Source: Neodontobutis hainanensis (Eukaryota; Chordata; Actinopteri; Gobiiformes; Odontobutidae). From it: a stretch of DNA of 64,000 nucleotides. The stretch covers positions 6,599,001 to 6,663,000 of the forward strand of contig JALDNG010000041.1 in NCBI GenBank assembly GCA_024349245.1, read 5' to 3'. The notes below the pieces were generated by a model that did not search any database, was not told the DNA's origin, and saw only the letters and a program-made list of their open reading frames with translations. Below, piece by piece: positions 1-10,860 of the stretch (position 1 is the first letter of the stretch; every line of letters starts with the position of its first letter). A program made the position numbers and the translations under genes.

Positions 1-619
1 CACACGCACATACACAATCACACATACACTCACTCAAACACACATAAACACACGTACACACATACGCAAACACACACACACACAAACATGCACACACATA
101 CACAAACACACACACGCGCTCACACACATACACACATGTACACACCCACACTCATACACAAACACACACTCACTCAAACACACACAAACACACGTACACA
201 CACACACACACACACACACATACACTCACTCAAACACACATACACAAACACACACCCACACAGATACACACACACACACGCATACACATATACACACACA
301 CGCACATCTACACATGTACACACACACACACGTAAACACATGTACACACATACACACACACACATGTACACACACACACACATACACACCCCATGTTCAC
401 ACATACACACAGACACACACGCACACACACACGCACGTACACACATGTACACATGAACACACACACACATGCACAAACGCGCGCACACACACACACACAT
501 ACACACATATACACACACACGCACGTACACATATGTACACACACACACGTACACACACACACATACACACACACGTACACACAAATATGCACACACACGT
601 AAACACGTGTACACACATG

Positions 620-654
<35 letters not shown>

Positions 655-983
655 ACACACATGTACACACACACACGTACACACACACACACGTACACAC
701 ATGTACACACACACGTAAACACACACACACGTACAGACATGTATACACACACACACACACACGTACACACACGTAAACACATGTACACACCCACACGTAC
801 ACACACACACACGTACACACATGTACACACACGTACACACACAAACACGTACACACATGTACACACACGTACACACACACACGTACACACATGTACACAC
901 ATGTACACACACACACACGTACACACACATGTACACACACAAACACAATTACGTGCAAACTTACGCACACACGCACACACACA
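1..983. repeat. (CA)n-type simple-sequence array, about 1 kb, open at left edge
   Basis: The stretch is almost wholly CA dinucleotides, interrupted by variants built around CACGTAC and CACATGTAC. From about 600 to 930 the string CGTACACACATGTACACAC recurs several times, giving a loose higher-order pattern. Most variants are transitions, so the purine-pyrimidine alternation is largely kept. Breaks occur at AAAC and CCC steps. The array starts at base 1, so its true length is unknown. It lies in intron 1 of the grin3a-like gene. Long open frames on both strands (His/Thr-rich one way, Cys/Val-rich the other) follow from the repeat lacking stop codons and are not genes. Confidence 0.97.
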
Positions 984-1029
984 AAATTACGGACGTTCAG
1001 AACGTGTTACTGTCATTCATTTGATGGGA

Positions 1030-1390
1030 TTATAATAATAATAATGCTTTGAATTTATATTGCGCTTTTCTCCCAAGGGACCAAGGGATTCAGAGCGCTT
1101 ACAGGCCGTCTATTACTCATTCACACACAGTCACACACTGGTGATGGTAAGCTATAACTGTAGCCACAGAAGCCCTGGGGCAGACTGAAAGAGACTTGGC
1201 TGCCATTTTGCGCCTACAGCCTCTCCGACCATCACAAAATTCATTCACTAAACATTTTTACACATTCATACGAGGCAAGGTGGGATAAGTGTCTTGCCCA
1301 AGGACACATGAATTGTGGGGAGAGCTGGAATCGAACCGCCTACCTACCGGTTGAAGGACAACCACTCTACCACTGAGCCACTGCCGCTGT
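1030..1390 (-). mobile_element. tRNA-headed SINE, near full length, minus strand
   Basis: Read on the minus strand, the element starts near 1388 with a tRNA-like head. The head has an A-box-like GTGGCTCAGTGGTAGAGTGG and a B-box GGTTCGATTCC. Next comes the phrase TGTCCTTGGGCAAGACACTTA, shared by the other SINEs in the window. The body continues to a tail containing GTAAGCGCTCTGAATCCC and GCGCAATATAAATTCAA, ending in (ATT)n at about 1030-1050. The head matches the SINE at 34050-34255, but the tail differs. RNA polymerase III would have transcribed the founder. No protein is encoded. Confidence 0.88.
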
Positions 1391-1940
1391 TCTAATCAAC
1401 ACATTCAGTTAGAGTGAAGTTGAGCCAGTTCTCTAAAAATCGTGCCCCAAACGTGTATTTTTATGGATTAGAATCAGTTCTCTATCCATCATTAACATTT
1501 ATTTTAATTTACGTTTAAAGATTATTGTTTTATTACAATCCTCATAGTTAAGTGAATTTATTCAAAGGGTGCTCACAGCAGAGCCAAATAGATCCATCTC
1601 TCTGCAGCTGGACCAACCTCTCTTTTTACACTCTGGTCATTAATACAAGCTGTTTATTTGCACATTAACAGAATTTGGGCTGGTGCATTTAAAATCTCAG
1701 CCTGAAAACAACGTAATGGTTATGGCTCCTTAACATTTCAAGAGTGCCGTAGGACTGCTTCAAACCTTGACTGGTCTGTCAATTTTCAATGATATTTAAG
1801 TTGGAATATAACCATGTGCTGATGCAATATGTCACATTACAAAATAAGTTTTTTGAAGCGCTCAAGGTTATTGTCTGTAAAGGTAGTTTCAAATCAAGAA
1901 ACGGAATAACTTTGCAATTATTTAAATGATTTTTAGGCTA
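1391..1940. other. Intronic stretch, nothing recognised
   Basis: AT-rich sequence between two repeats. I see no exon, RNA gene or clear repeat. Confidence 0.6.
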
Positions 1941-2070
1941 CATTCATTCATTCATTTTCTACCGCTTTGTCCCGTTAGGGGTCGCGGGTGACTGGAGCCT
2001 ATCCCAGCAGCTTTGGGCCTGAGGCGGGGTACACCCTGGACAGTGGCCAGTTAGTCGCAGGGCTTTTAGG
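1941..2070. repeat. Teleost interspersed-repeat fragment (ACCGCTTTGTCC / GGGGTCGCGGG type)
   Basis: The segment contains ATTCATTTTCTACCGCTTTG, then GGGGTCGCGGGTGACTGGAG, then GAGGCGGGGTACACCCTGGA and GTCGCAGGGC. This string is a very common dispersed repeat in fish genomes. It stands out as GC-rich against its AT-rich surroundings. I cannot assign it to a named family from sequence alone. More decayed relatives occur at 2281-2345 and 6195-6255. Confidence 0.75.
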
Positions 2071-2280
2071 CTACATATTGTAGGTAAAAAGTTACATAGT
2101 GTTACATACGTTTCTTGGTGTGGATCTTTATTAAATTAAATATTTTTGATTACATTTTTTTTCACTCCAAAGGGTGCAGTTAGGTTTTTTTTTTCTGTAG
2201 GTTTAGATTCATCTGGTTTATTTACTTTCAGGATACTGTATATACTGTATTTATTCATTCAGCCTTTACAACTTAACCTC

Positions 2281-2345
2281 CACAGGTCAAAGAATACTGC
2301 AGCCCATCCCAGCTGTATACACCCTGGACAATCACCAGCTGAAGA
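2281..2345. repeat. Decayed relative of the 1941-2070 repeat
   Basis: It has CAGCCCATCCCAGCTG followed by ACACCCTGGACAATCACCAG, matching the middle and end of the 1941-2070 copy with several changes and internal loss. Confidence 0.5.
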
Positions 2346-2350
2346 TGGCT

Positions 2351-5300
2351 GTAACTTCCCATAACCTCGTTTTGTTGAGGCAAGAAATAAGTTGTAGCAA
2401 TACTAGTTAGAATCATGGAGTAATCATAATAACTCTCGCTCCAATCTACACGTACAAAATATATGCAGCACTTTATTACATTGTCTTCCACAGCCAAACA
2501 AATCAGTGCATCAAAAACACTGACTGAAAAGACAAGGATGTTGTGGAAAATAAGTAACTACTAAGAGTAAAAATGTTTCCTTGTGACAGAGGAGAAAATA
2601 AGGCTTATCTAAAAATACACCGCGCACGCTTTGTAGGGAACAATGACGCTCTGTCATCTCTCATAAACAATGCTACAAAAGATACGCTGCTTGTAGTTGG
2701 TGCTCATTGATATGCTGTAACTGCCCTGTTAGTGCCACCTAATTAAAGAGCTCTACAGCGCTACACTAATCACTGTGTGTGGGTGGCTGGGTCTTAACAC
2801 AAAACAGGTAAGTAAACTTCTACAGACACAGCAAGTGCCTCCCTTGACGACACATATTGATGATTCATTGCTCTGAATGAACTCTGAAAGCATACGTATC
2901 CTGTGCTATTTTTTTTAAGTAGGAAACATTATATAACAAAAGCATTGCAGTGGTTTTACGGACAATATAGTTATGTAGGATGGCATAATTTGCGCATTTA
3001 ATATGATCCTTTAAAATTTAGAATATGATACTATGCCAGATTGGTGGAATACAAGTCATTACATCAAACAGAGTAAAACAGCAGCTTATAATAATTCTAA
3101 AAACTTCTGGAATTTGTTTTTTTTAGGAGGAAACTAATTAACAGGATGTGGCATCTAGAGGATGGCATCACACAGAGTTTCCATAGTAACTCCAGCATAA
3201 AAACACTTTCTGTAAATATGTGCAGTATGTAGAGTACATGTGAGACTCTGTGATTTTAGCCATTGGTTAAATTTATGTTCAGTTCAAAATAATTTCATCG
3301 TTTTTGAGTCATTGATGCGCTATATGTGACAGACTATCCAACACTATCCATTCCTGTCAGTCAAGGGTAAGAAATACAGCTATACATGAAGCCTTTTGGT
3401 AAACTTTATAAGCTCAGTCCCAGATTAAATTATACATCGATAACATTTTATTAAACAAGCGACTTGTACCCTGTGATCAAAAGCTGGTTATTAAAGCAAG
3501 TGGGTAAAAAATTATCCCCCCGGCTTGTTGGAATATTTGTGCTAGTAGTGTAAATTAAGTAACTTCTTAATCAATTCCGCTTTATATAATACTGAGTCCT
3601 GAGTTTTAAGTTCAGCATTAGACCAATGTGATCCCACAATTATCTCTGCCTCAATAAACGTAAGTTTCCTTTTTTGGGACGTTTTGTTGTATAAGCAAAA
3701 CCGGCTTCCAGTTTCTTTGGACTTCTAGCCACCATTGAAACAATGTTGACAAACTATGTAAAAAATCAACCAATGGGAAAGAGCATTGTATGTAAGCATG
3801 TGATTGGGAAAAGCATTATGTGTTTTTTCATTTAATGATATAACGGAGCCTAATCAGGGACTTTTAAACTCATATCCAAATGTTGAAAGACGGACCCTCC
3901 ATAAGCAACACTCAACACTAAACTCAAGACATAGATAAGATTATTGTAAACAAAACTGTAATAGAACAAAAATAGCTCCTTCTGCTGAGAACTTTATAAC
4001 CCTAAATGTCTTCTTTCTCAAGATAGACAAATGGAAAGACTGTTATTTTGATGTGATTATTGAAAATGTTTGGCAAATGGGTTCTATTTGGTTCAACATT
4101 TGACACATTGCACTTGTAATATCAGCATTAGAAATGAAATTGTTCTTTTGACTACATCCTTGACATTTCAACTTCTCTGCAGGTAATCTTTTTCTTCTCC
4201 CAATGGTCCTAACACACACTCACTCTATAATTCTGCACTGGTCTATTTGACAGAAGAGTGCATTTTCAGCTCGATAAATTGACCAGGCTTGCATCCTGCC
4301 CCAAACCAACAGTTATGCTTGATTTGTAATAAATAGTGCAAAAATTTTTTTTTCCAAATCTTTACCTAATGCTGGAGCTGTCAAACATGTCTTACCCTGA
4401 AGGCAGAACGAACAGAAATGTGCACATTATATAATATTGAAGCCCTTGATGGAAGAAGTGGATAATAAAGTACTTTAAAATGCCTACACAGTTTCCTATC
4501 AGCTGTATGCCTAAGTGTAATTGGGTCATAATTTGTAAAAAACAAACAAAATAAATTTGTTCTAGCTCAGTGCCTAGATGTCTCTCTTCTGTCTAATGTC
4601 AACAAAGCCTAAACAACTAGCTTCCAGCGCATCTCAGTCTTTGACACCAACTCCAGGGAAGCACCCAGCATGAGCCGGGTACAGTTCACTGATCGGTCAC
4701 CAGTGTCATTATTAACAAGGGTTTTTTTTTCTCAAAGTTTCCCCACAGAAACTTTAAAGATTGTCAGACCGTGTAGAGTTGACATTTGGAGAGTTTCTCC
4801 ACAGCTTACAGTTGACTTAACCGTGAAGCAAAACATTCTGTAGCATTTTAGAGCGCAAGGTGCTTTAACGTTCCTCAGCTATTTATGTCTTCATTTCAAC
4901 CATTACTGCTGATGGGTGACAGTTCCTATAAAGCACATTCTATATACCTATAGTTGCAATGAGGAAGAAAAAAAAGTAAATGGATTTCTTATAAAGTTAT
5001 AAATTCAGAGAAAACTCTTTGTTTGGCTGAGTCCCTGTGTGCTGTTCAGTTTGAATGCACCACCAGTACAGGCCAAATGCCAAAAGTTTCTTCCAGCCAG
5101 GTCTTTGTTTGGGGTGTTCTGAATAAATAATCTTTTCTCTTTCAAGCATAGGCCAGAATCTACATTTGCCAATGAACTGTACTGTAGTCTGCGGGATGTT
5201 TAAATCAGTGTGCTTGACCTCTGCTACTTTTGCCTGATGGGAAATACAAAATAGAAGAAAGAAAAATTACACCTGATAACTGAAGATGCAGCATGTGGTT

Positions 5301-5595
5301 TTGGGGAAGGCTAACATTTAATTTGTATCTATTGTTGGCAAACATAAGGGTCAAAAATGTACCTGGGTAAAATACTAGGATGATCTCTGTCTATTGTACT
5401 GAAGCCTCCAGGACCAACCAAAAGCTGCTAATGGGGCCAGTAAAAACACACTTTTATAAAAAAGTAGCAAGGATTGTAACACTTTATTAATACCATCAGT
5501 GCAAACAGGCTTTAGTCTCTGTGGAGTTGCTCCTGTCTTCTTCTACAGTAGGGATTAAATTAGCTATCAAAAAGGATCTAATGGAGCTACTTGTA
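2351..5595. other. Intronic stretch, nothing recognised
   Basis: AT-rich DNA with no long open frame on the minus strand and no clear transposon end. Short homopolymers only. Confidence 0.55.
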
Positions 5596-5599
5596 AAAA

Positions 5600-5760
5600 A
5601 TACTCAGCAATCCCATTAACTCTGGTTTAGATCTCAATCACGCTTTACAGATTCTTTATTCATTTGTGCAATAAAGAGCTCATAAATCCGGTGCAGTGTT
5701 TTTTATTGGTAATTTAGAGTTGATTTGTCTAAAACCTCATCTTTCCCTCATAGCAACACA
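5600..5760. repeat. Copy A of a diverged local repeat
   Basis: This segment and 6545-6715 share an ordered set of matches in direct orientation: TTAACTCTGGTTTAGAT, a CACxCTTTA motif, GATTCT, TTGTGCAATAAAGA or its variant, a GGTAAT block, and TTTGTCTA followed by CCTCA. The copies are about 950 bp apart and have many substitutions and small gaps, so the event is old. It could be a local duplication or two insertions of one dispersed repeat. Confidence 0.6.
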
Positions 5761-6194
5761 ACAACCTTACACTGGGGATATTTGAAGGAAAAAACAAATC
5801 AGGAGGGAAAAGAACAATAGACATTAACTGAAAAGAACATCACAGCTCATGATGATGTAGATGTAGCGTGTTGTTTTTGGTTTGTCTGTCATGTCATTAT
5901 GATCACTAGTTAGGTTAAACTAATGTTACTTTATGTTAAATGAGTTGTCTCTGTCCATGGTCCTGAAACTACACGTTAAAGGGACGGTCGAGTGTTCATT
6001 AAAAGGAGTCAATGAGATACAAAGGGATAGATAACCCATTCCCTACAGAAGGTAACTGTCTGAACAAATCCAGTCTGGAGCAGCAGACAGGAGCAGCGAC
6101 ACTTTGTGTTATATATAATAATTCCTCTAGAACTTCATCAAACTATTGGTAGGTATTGGCATGCATTTGTTTTGACATGGCTGATTTTTGTCAT

Positions 6195-6255
6195 TAATTT
6201 TATTCCACTTAGTCCCTTTAGGGGTCATGGTTGACTGGAGACTATTTCCGCAGAA
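6195..6255. repeat. Decayed relative of the 1941-2070 repeat
   Basis: Contains TTCCACTTAGTCCCTTTAG then GGGGTCATGGTTGACTGGAG, which lines up with the CCGCTTTGTCCCGTTAGGGG / TCGCGGGTGACTGGAG core of the repeat at 1941-2070. Confidence 0.55.
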
Positions 6256-6544
6256 TTTAGCACTTCCCAGTACAGGCCCCCATTTACCAATTTGACTGTC
6301 TAAACAAGAGTATTGGGCTATTTTTCAGCAGCAAATATTGTGGAATAACTCTCACACATTTATATAAAGTAGTTCAATGTTTTAAAGGTTTAGTTCAAAT
6401 CGGATTTCGGTTGTCCTCATACAGCAGTACATTCTTTAGTTGTCCTGTCTTTCCTTCTGTCTGCTTTTTCATATTAGGATTGTGCTGACAACAATCTACT
6501 GTATGGAAAATAAATAGCTGTCCATAAGTATTTAAAAGAACCAG

Positions 6545-6715
6545 ATAAACAAATGCTCAGCTATCTCGTTAACTCTGGTTTAGATTTCAAACACACTTTA
6601 TGGATTCTATTGATTTTTGCAATAAAGACCTCAAGCCTAGGGCAATGATATATGGGTAATATAGAACTGGAGATTTGGTTTGTCTATAAACCTCACCTTA
6701 TCCTTATAGTATCTT
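6545..6715. repeat. Copy B of a diverged local repeat
   Basis: Partner of 5600-5760, same orientation. The shared blocks include TTAACTCTGGTTTAGAT and TTGCAATAAAGACCTCA, followed by a matching GGTAAT-TAGA and TTTGTCTATA segment. Confidence 0.6.
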
Positions 6716-7640
6716 CATTTCAACCTGCCCTAGCTAGTTCAACGGCTAAAATTTCACACTGAGTTTTACTGTTGTAACAGAAGTCTAAGTCTGTCTGGGA
6801 GTAAGGTGGCAGATATTTTGTGTAAAAACAAGTCTATATAATTGTTGATTGAATATTTAAATAACACAAGATCAGTTGTAAACAACTTTGTGGAACTGGT
6901 TCTAAGATAGTTCACACCATCTTTCACATTGACCATCATTTCCTTGAAAAATTAATTCAAAGATGCATCACTATTTTCAGAAAAGGTTTAGATTAGTCTA
7001 AATAGAAATGGCACATTAAAACACGTGGTTCTTTGGATCTTTGAAGACATAAAAACAGTCAAACTAACCAATTGTCACAACAAAGAGTAAGTCCTGTAAA
7101 ATCAATATTTTTCCACGTGTCTTTTGTCAGAAAAGACAATATTTGGTCCTAAAAGGTTTTCAAAACAAGGCAATATGGAAGAGGTCTGTGAAAATGCTGC
7201 ACCTTTAATGTGGACATGATCACAATTAGTTTCTTTGGTTTTCCTGCTTCTACCTTTACAGCATCTGGTGAAGTTTTATGGGCTTGTTAAAGTAATTGTT
7301 TCACCACTTTAGATTCAATAGAAGGCATTTAAAACCAAGATGGAAAATCAACATCAGTGAAAAGGAGAAGATAAGAGACAGATGATATTTAAAATGTCTG
7401 TTCATGACCTTTCTTTAATACTTCTCTAACTGAACGTGTGTAATCCGTCAGAGAACAGGTGGGCTATAATGTCTCAATCAGAAGGAGACAGAAGACAACA
7501 GCGGGCTCGTTAACGCGGTGTGTCTGATGTTAAATCGATATAAACGCTTAAACGTAAATGAGCTGGGTCCTTGTGAGCCACTCTGTGCACATATTGTTTA
7601 GTTCTAGTGGTAATGTTGCTGACAATAATGCACTGTCAAC
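6716..7640. other. Intronic stretch next to exon 1, nothing recognised
   Basis: AT-rich until about 7500, where GC and CpG content begin to rise towards the exon. No clear repeat or second exon. Confidence 0.5.
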
Positions 7641-7718
7641 TGCGCGCCCACGTTCACGCCACTGCAGCTGTTGTGTGTGCGCAACAGTTTTTCAACACAT
7701 GTTGAACTCAACAGTAAG

Positions 7719-7726
7719 TTTTACCT
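7719..7726 (-). promoter_or_regulatory. 5' splice site ending the grin3a-like coding exon 1
   Basis: On the minus strand the exon ends ...TACAGCGAG and the intron opens GTAAAACTTAC. The GT lies at 7724-7723. The cut falls between codons (phase 0), after residue 219 counted from the chosen ATG. The reading frame runs only about ten more codons into the intron before a stop. The position matches where family similarity ends (REFARYSE here, a HEFPRES-type end in mammalian GluN3A), which supports this donor over others nearby. Confidence 0.85.
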
Positions 7727-8381
7727 CGCTGTAGCGCGCGAACTCCCTCTGCACGACGCTGACCACGGGCACCTGAAGCGCACTCGAGACGAACTCCAGC
7801 TTGACGAACTCGTCCCTGTTGCGCGGGAACGCGATCATTGCCGAGACCCCTTGAACGATCACAGTGTGACACACGCTCTCCACAAAAGACAGCGGATCCT
7901 CCTCGGTGTCCGGAGCATCCAAGGAAGATGAGGAGGTGAAGGAAAAGGCAGGCAGTTCTCCGAGTCCAGATCCCACCGCCAGCACCATCTCCATGGTCAG
8001 GTTGTAGGGCAAGATCCCGGCCCGGTTCAGAGCCTCCACTGCGTGTAAAACCGAGTCCCTTGGCGAGAAAACAGGGTTCTCCTTTGAGGGGTTTTCCTCT
8101 CGTTGGCGCACTTGGTTCTTGTTTCTGTTCGTGCCTCTACTCCTGAGACTCGCAGACCCAGGGGCACTGGCACTAGTCCTGACCTGCCTGTCGCCCCACT
8201 CTTCAGACGCGGCCGCGGGGGCGAAAAGCCTCGGCTGCACGTGGAGTGCCCCAAGCCGGACCGTGTGGCCGATCCTTTTGAGCACCTGGCACGGCTGCGG
8301 GTGCGAGTGAGCGCGTGGAGGCAGGAATGCTAGAGCGCACAGCAGCAAACACGCACCGTTCATCCTCGTCGTCAGCCCCAT
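7725..8381 (-). CDS. grin3a: NMDA receptor GluN3A-type subunit, first coding exon (partial gene)
   Basis: The exon encodes the first 219 residues of a GluN3 glutamate/glycine-gated channel subunit, a plasma-membrane receptor of neurons. Residues 1-26 are a signal peptide (hydrophobic CLLLCALAFL, cleavage likely after AHS). The mature start HPQPCQVLKRIGHTVRLGAL is the conserved opening of the GluN3 amino-terminal domain. A poorly conserved Arg/Ser-rich stretch follows (about 60-105). Then come FSPRDSVLHAVEALNR, LPYNLTMEM with an N-glycosylation sequon at Asn127, and SVCHTVIVQGVSAMIAFPR (about 169-187). The wording of this last block fits GluN3A better than GluN3B. The start is ATG at 8381, with A at -3 and G at +4. 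The frame is open further upstream, but only to a TTG. A second ATG at 8363 would shorten the signal peptide. The ligand-binding and pore exons lie outside the window. A teleost-specific 3A duplicate is possible. Confidence 0.9.
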
Positions 8382-8900
8382 CGTCCTGCCTGGCGCTCCG
8401 CAGCCGCGTCGTGGTGCGTAGCTTCGCGGACACAAACAACAGGCTGCCGAAGCGCGAGACCAGGCTCCAGCTGATCTCCAAAAGTGTCCCTTTTCATCTC
8501 AAAGCATCACATAAGCCTTTGTTGACAAAATAAGAAGCAAAAAAGAGAGAAAGCATATTCCCTTTTGCGTGAAATAAAATGAAAACCCCCAAAATGTGGA
8601 TGTAATGCGCATCAAGCACATTTCTAAACACTCCAATCCACTGGAAACATCTAAACATGATCCCAGTATCATTATCCAGCGCGCGGCGGAGAAAGACAAG
8701 ACTTAGCTGGAAAAATAACCTTATTAAAATCAAATTGATGCTTTCCTGAGCGCGCGTGATGCCTGGCTCGACTCACCCTCCACACTGACACTTGTACCGG
8801 CGAGACCTCCGGCACGAGAGCGCAGACTTGTGCGCACGTTCCTCCACAGTCCATAGTCCACCCACAACCCCACCCGCGCCCAGAGAGTGACATAGAGGAA
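8382..8900 (-). promoter_or_regulatory. CpG-rich 5' flank: likely 5' UTR and promoter of the grin3a-like gene
   Basis: The sequence just upstream of the ATG continues the CpG-rich block that covers the exon (about 7630-8480, again about 8680-8880). It drops back to AT-rich DNA beyond 8900. CpG-rich first exons and promoters are usual for vertebrate neuronal receptor genes. I cannot place the transcription start. No convincing TATA box at a fixed distance stands out, so start sites may be dispersed. Confidence 0.55.
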
Positions 8901-9512
8901 ATCAAGTTGCAAAATGAATATATATGACAAAGACATAGTGTGGAGAAGGATGGGGATATAAGAGGGGCATTTACACTCTGGGGTAAATTCTACTGTTAAA
9001 ATACGGCAAACAATGTTCGTGCATAAAAATACAGTAGAATTTCTAAAAGAAAATGTAGATCTACTCAGTGACTTTTAAAGCACATGATCACCATTTGTTT
9101 TTTTTATTATATTATCATTTCATTGCAATAACTTACAAATAAAGTCAACAATTTTAATCAATGTCTTATTATTAAAGTCAGAAACTGTTGTGTGTGTATT
9201 ATTTCAACCTCAGATCTCAGTCTTTACATGTTATTGTATTTTTTATATCATTACATGTGAGATATAAGTTCACACAAGTGGCAGAGTTAATACAATAAGG
9301 TAAATAATAACTCATAATAGGACACCTTTGATATTACAATTAATCCAATAGCATTAAGGAAATGGTTTACAAATAAAATGTTCAAACCAAAATTGAATGA
9401 ACAGGAGAAGGATTTGGCAGAAATTTGGCAAAGCAACTGTAAAAGTGAAGTTACACTTACATAATATTATTGTAAAAACATTTATATTTTTATTGCGTTA
9501 CGTCAGAGTGTC
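8901..9512. other. 5'-flanking stretch, nothing recognised
   Basis: AT-rich DNA upstream of the receptor gene. No gene or clear repeat seen. Confidence 0.5.
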
Positions 9513-10188
9513 GTGTAAACCATAGGTTCCCAAACTTTTCAAACAGCAATCTACAAAATAACTATGTGAGAGTCGGGCACAAGGTCTATATAAAAACAGA
9601 CTTATCAACAACACAAAGAACACAACCGAGCAACCATATTATAATTTTAGTGATAATACTCTTCTATATATCGAATACTCATAACTCTTCTATACAAGAT
9701 TGGTGCATACATTAGTAAAAGGAGTAATGTAATGTAAAAACTGAATTTACAAATGATGGACCAATCACAAGCCGATTGTCTGCAGCAGGGTGTGGTTAAC
9801 TCGGCTCGCGCGGCTAGTCCAAAACATTCAAAATGGTGGACGCTGCTACCGAGAGGCCGTTTATTTCTGCTCTCGCCTCGGTTTTGAGTAACTAGCAAAG
9901 TATAAAAACAAAACTGTTCTGGTGTCCGTTCTACTGCTGATTGTGTGAAATAGCAACACTCACAAAGGGCTTTCTTGTTGACAACCAGGCCTTTTTTTGT
10001 GTGACGTCCAGCGTTTTTCTAATTGGTTAACATTCCTCTTGTAAACCCCACCCTTAAAAACAAATGCAAGAAACAGGGTACCAGACTAACTTCTTTGTAT
10101 AAAATAGAAAAAGAATGGCCTATCGATAGGGTGGTGGAAAAGCCCTGTTGGGGTCCTGACCCCTGCTTTGGAAACCCCTGCTGTAGAC
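9513..10188. mobile_element. Non-autonomous hAT-like (Charlie-type) DNA transposon, with target duplication
   Basis: The left end at 9521 reads CATAGGTTCCCAAACTTTTC. The right end, reversed, reads CAGGGGTTTCCAAAGCAGGG and stops at 10180. Both resemble the CAGGGGTTCCCAAAC-type inverted ends of hAT/Charlie elements. The flanking 8-mers GTGTAAAC (9513-9520) and CTGTAGAC (10181-10188) match at 6 of 8 positions, as expected for an aged 8-bp hAT target duplication. The interior (660 bp with ends) has no transposase frame. It includes a CG-richer patch near 9790-9880. Confidence 0.72.
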
Positions 10189-10860
10189 TATAATGGTGCT
10201 TACATACAGTATTGTGCAAAAATTGAATGCAGGTGTAATGAAAAACTGTATTAAGAGTGCTTTAAATAATAGTTGTTTAAACTGTTGTGTCAGTCTGGGA
10301 TCATATGAAGAGAAGGAAGGATTTCGGATAGAACACAAATACTGTATGTTAGTAAAGTTATAAAAACACATATTTGGATTTGATATATTCTTTTAATACT
10401 TACTTCAAAAGATTTCTTTAGACTTCACTACAGCTTTTGTTCATCAAGGATATGTGCATTTATGAGCACGAGCCCTGCCAGTCAGAGTAGATGTTGATGC
10501 TAGTATTGACTTTATTAGGCCTATAACAGTCTGGATTTACTGTTACTGTTTTATGGAAGTATAAAATCATGCTTCTGAGATAAACCTGAGCAGCCCATGC
10601 TATAAACATCAACAAACGCTAGTGCATTGAAACACACCTGCCATACACAGATGTGCCTTTTCTAATCCAAACCAGGGTTAGATGAGGTTTATTGCCTTTT
10701 TTATGGTTTATTTTTAAGATGTAGCTCCATATTTCAAATCGAGCAAAATGCTTCAAAAAAATGTGTGAAGAGTGATTTAGTGTTACTTCCTGTATCATTT
10801 CTCATTATATTGTTTAATCAACAGCTGCTGAGTTTAATTGACTGTTGTCAGAGTTGTTTC
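10189..10860. other. Intergenic stretch, nothing recognised
   Basis: AT-rich with no coding signal and no clear repeat ends. Confidence 0.5.

Larger units (their letters stand above)
1..7724 (-). other. Part of intron 1 of the grin3a-like gene
   Basis: The coding exon at 7725-8381 ends in a good donor site and the gene reads leftwards, so everything to its left in the window should be intron. I looked on the minus strand for the large second GluN3 exon (rest of the amino-terminal domain, ligand-binding segments, pore) and found no open frame with those features. The intron therefore exceeds 7.7 kb. The intronic status is inferred from the exon and family gene structure. Confidence 0.75.

Noticed and set aside
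34..1035. Long open frames through the CA array (His/Thr-rich on plus, Cys/Val-rich on minus)
   Set aside because: They exist only because CA/TG repeats contain no stop codons. Composition is pure repeat, with no start context or domain.
1..7700. Search for exon 2 of grin3a
   Set aside because: No minus-strand frame shows the expected amino-terminal, ligand-binding or pore segments. The exon must lie further left.
8382..8435. Start of the receptor protein at TTG 8435
   Set aside because: Not a usual vertebrate start. The ATG at 8381 has strong context and leads directly into a good signal peptide.
7671..8533. Plus-strand and alternate minus-strand open frames over the receptor exon
   Set aside because: Shadows of the GC-rich GluN3A exon, with no domain of their own. 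The true frame has clear family similarity.
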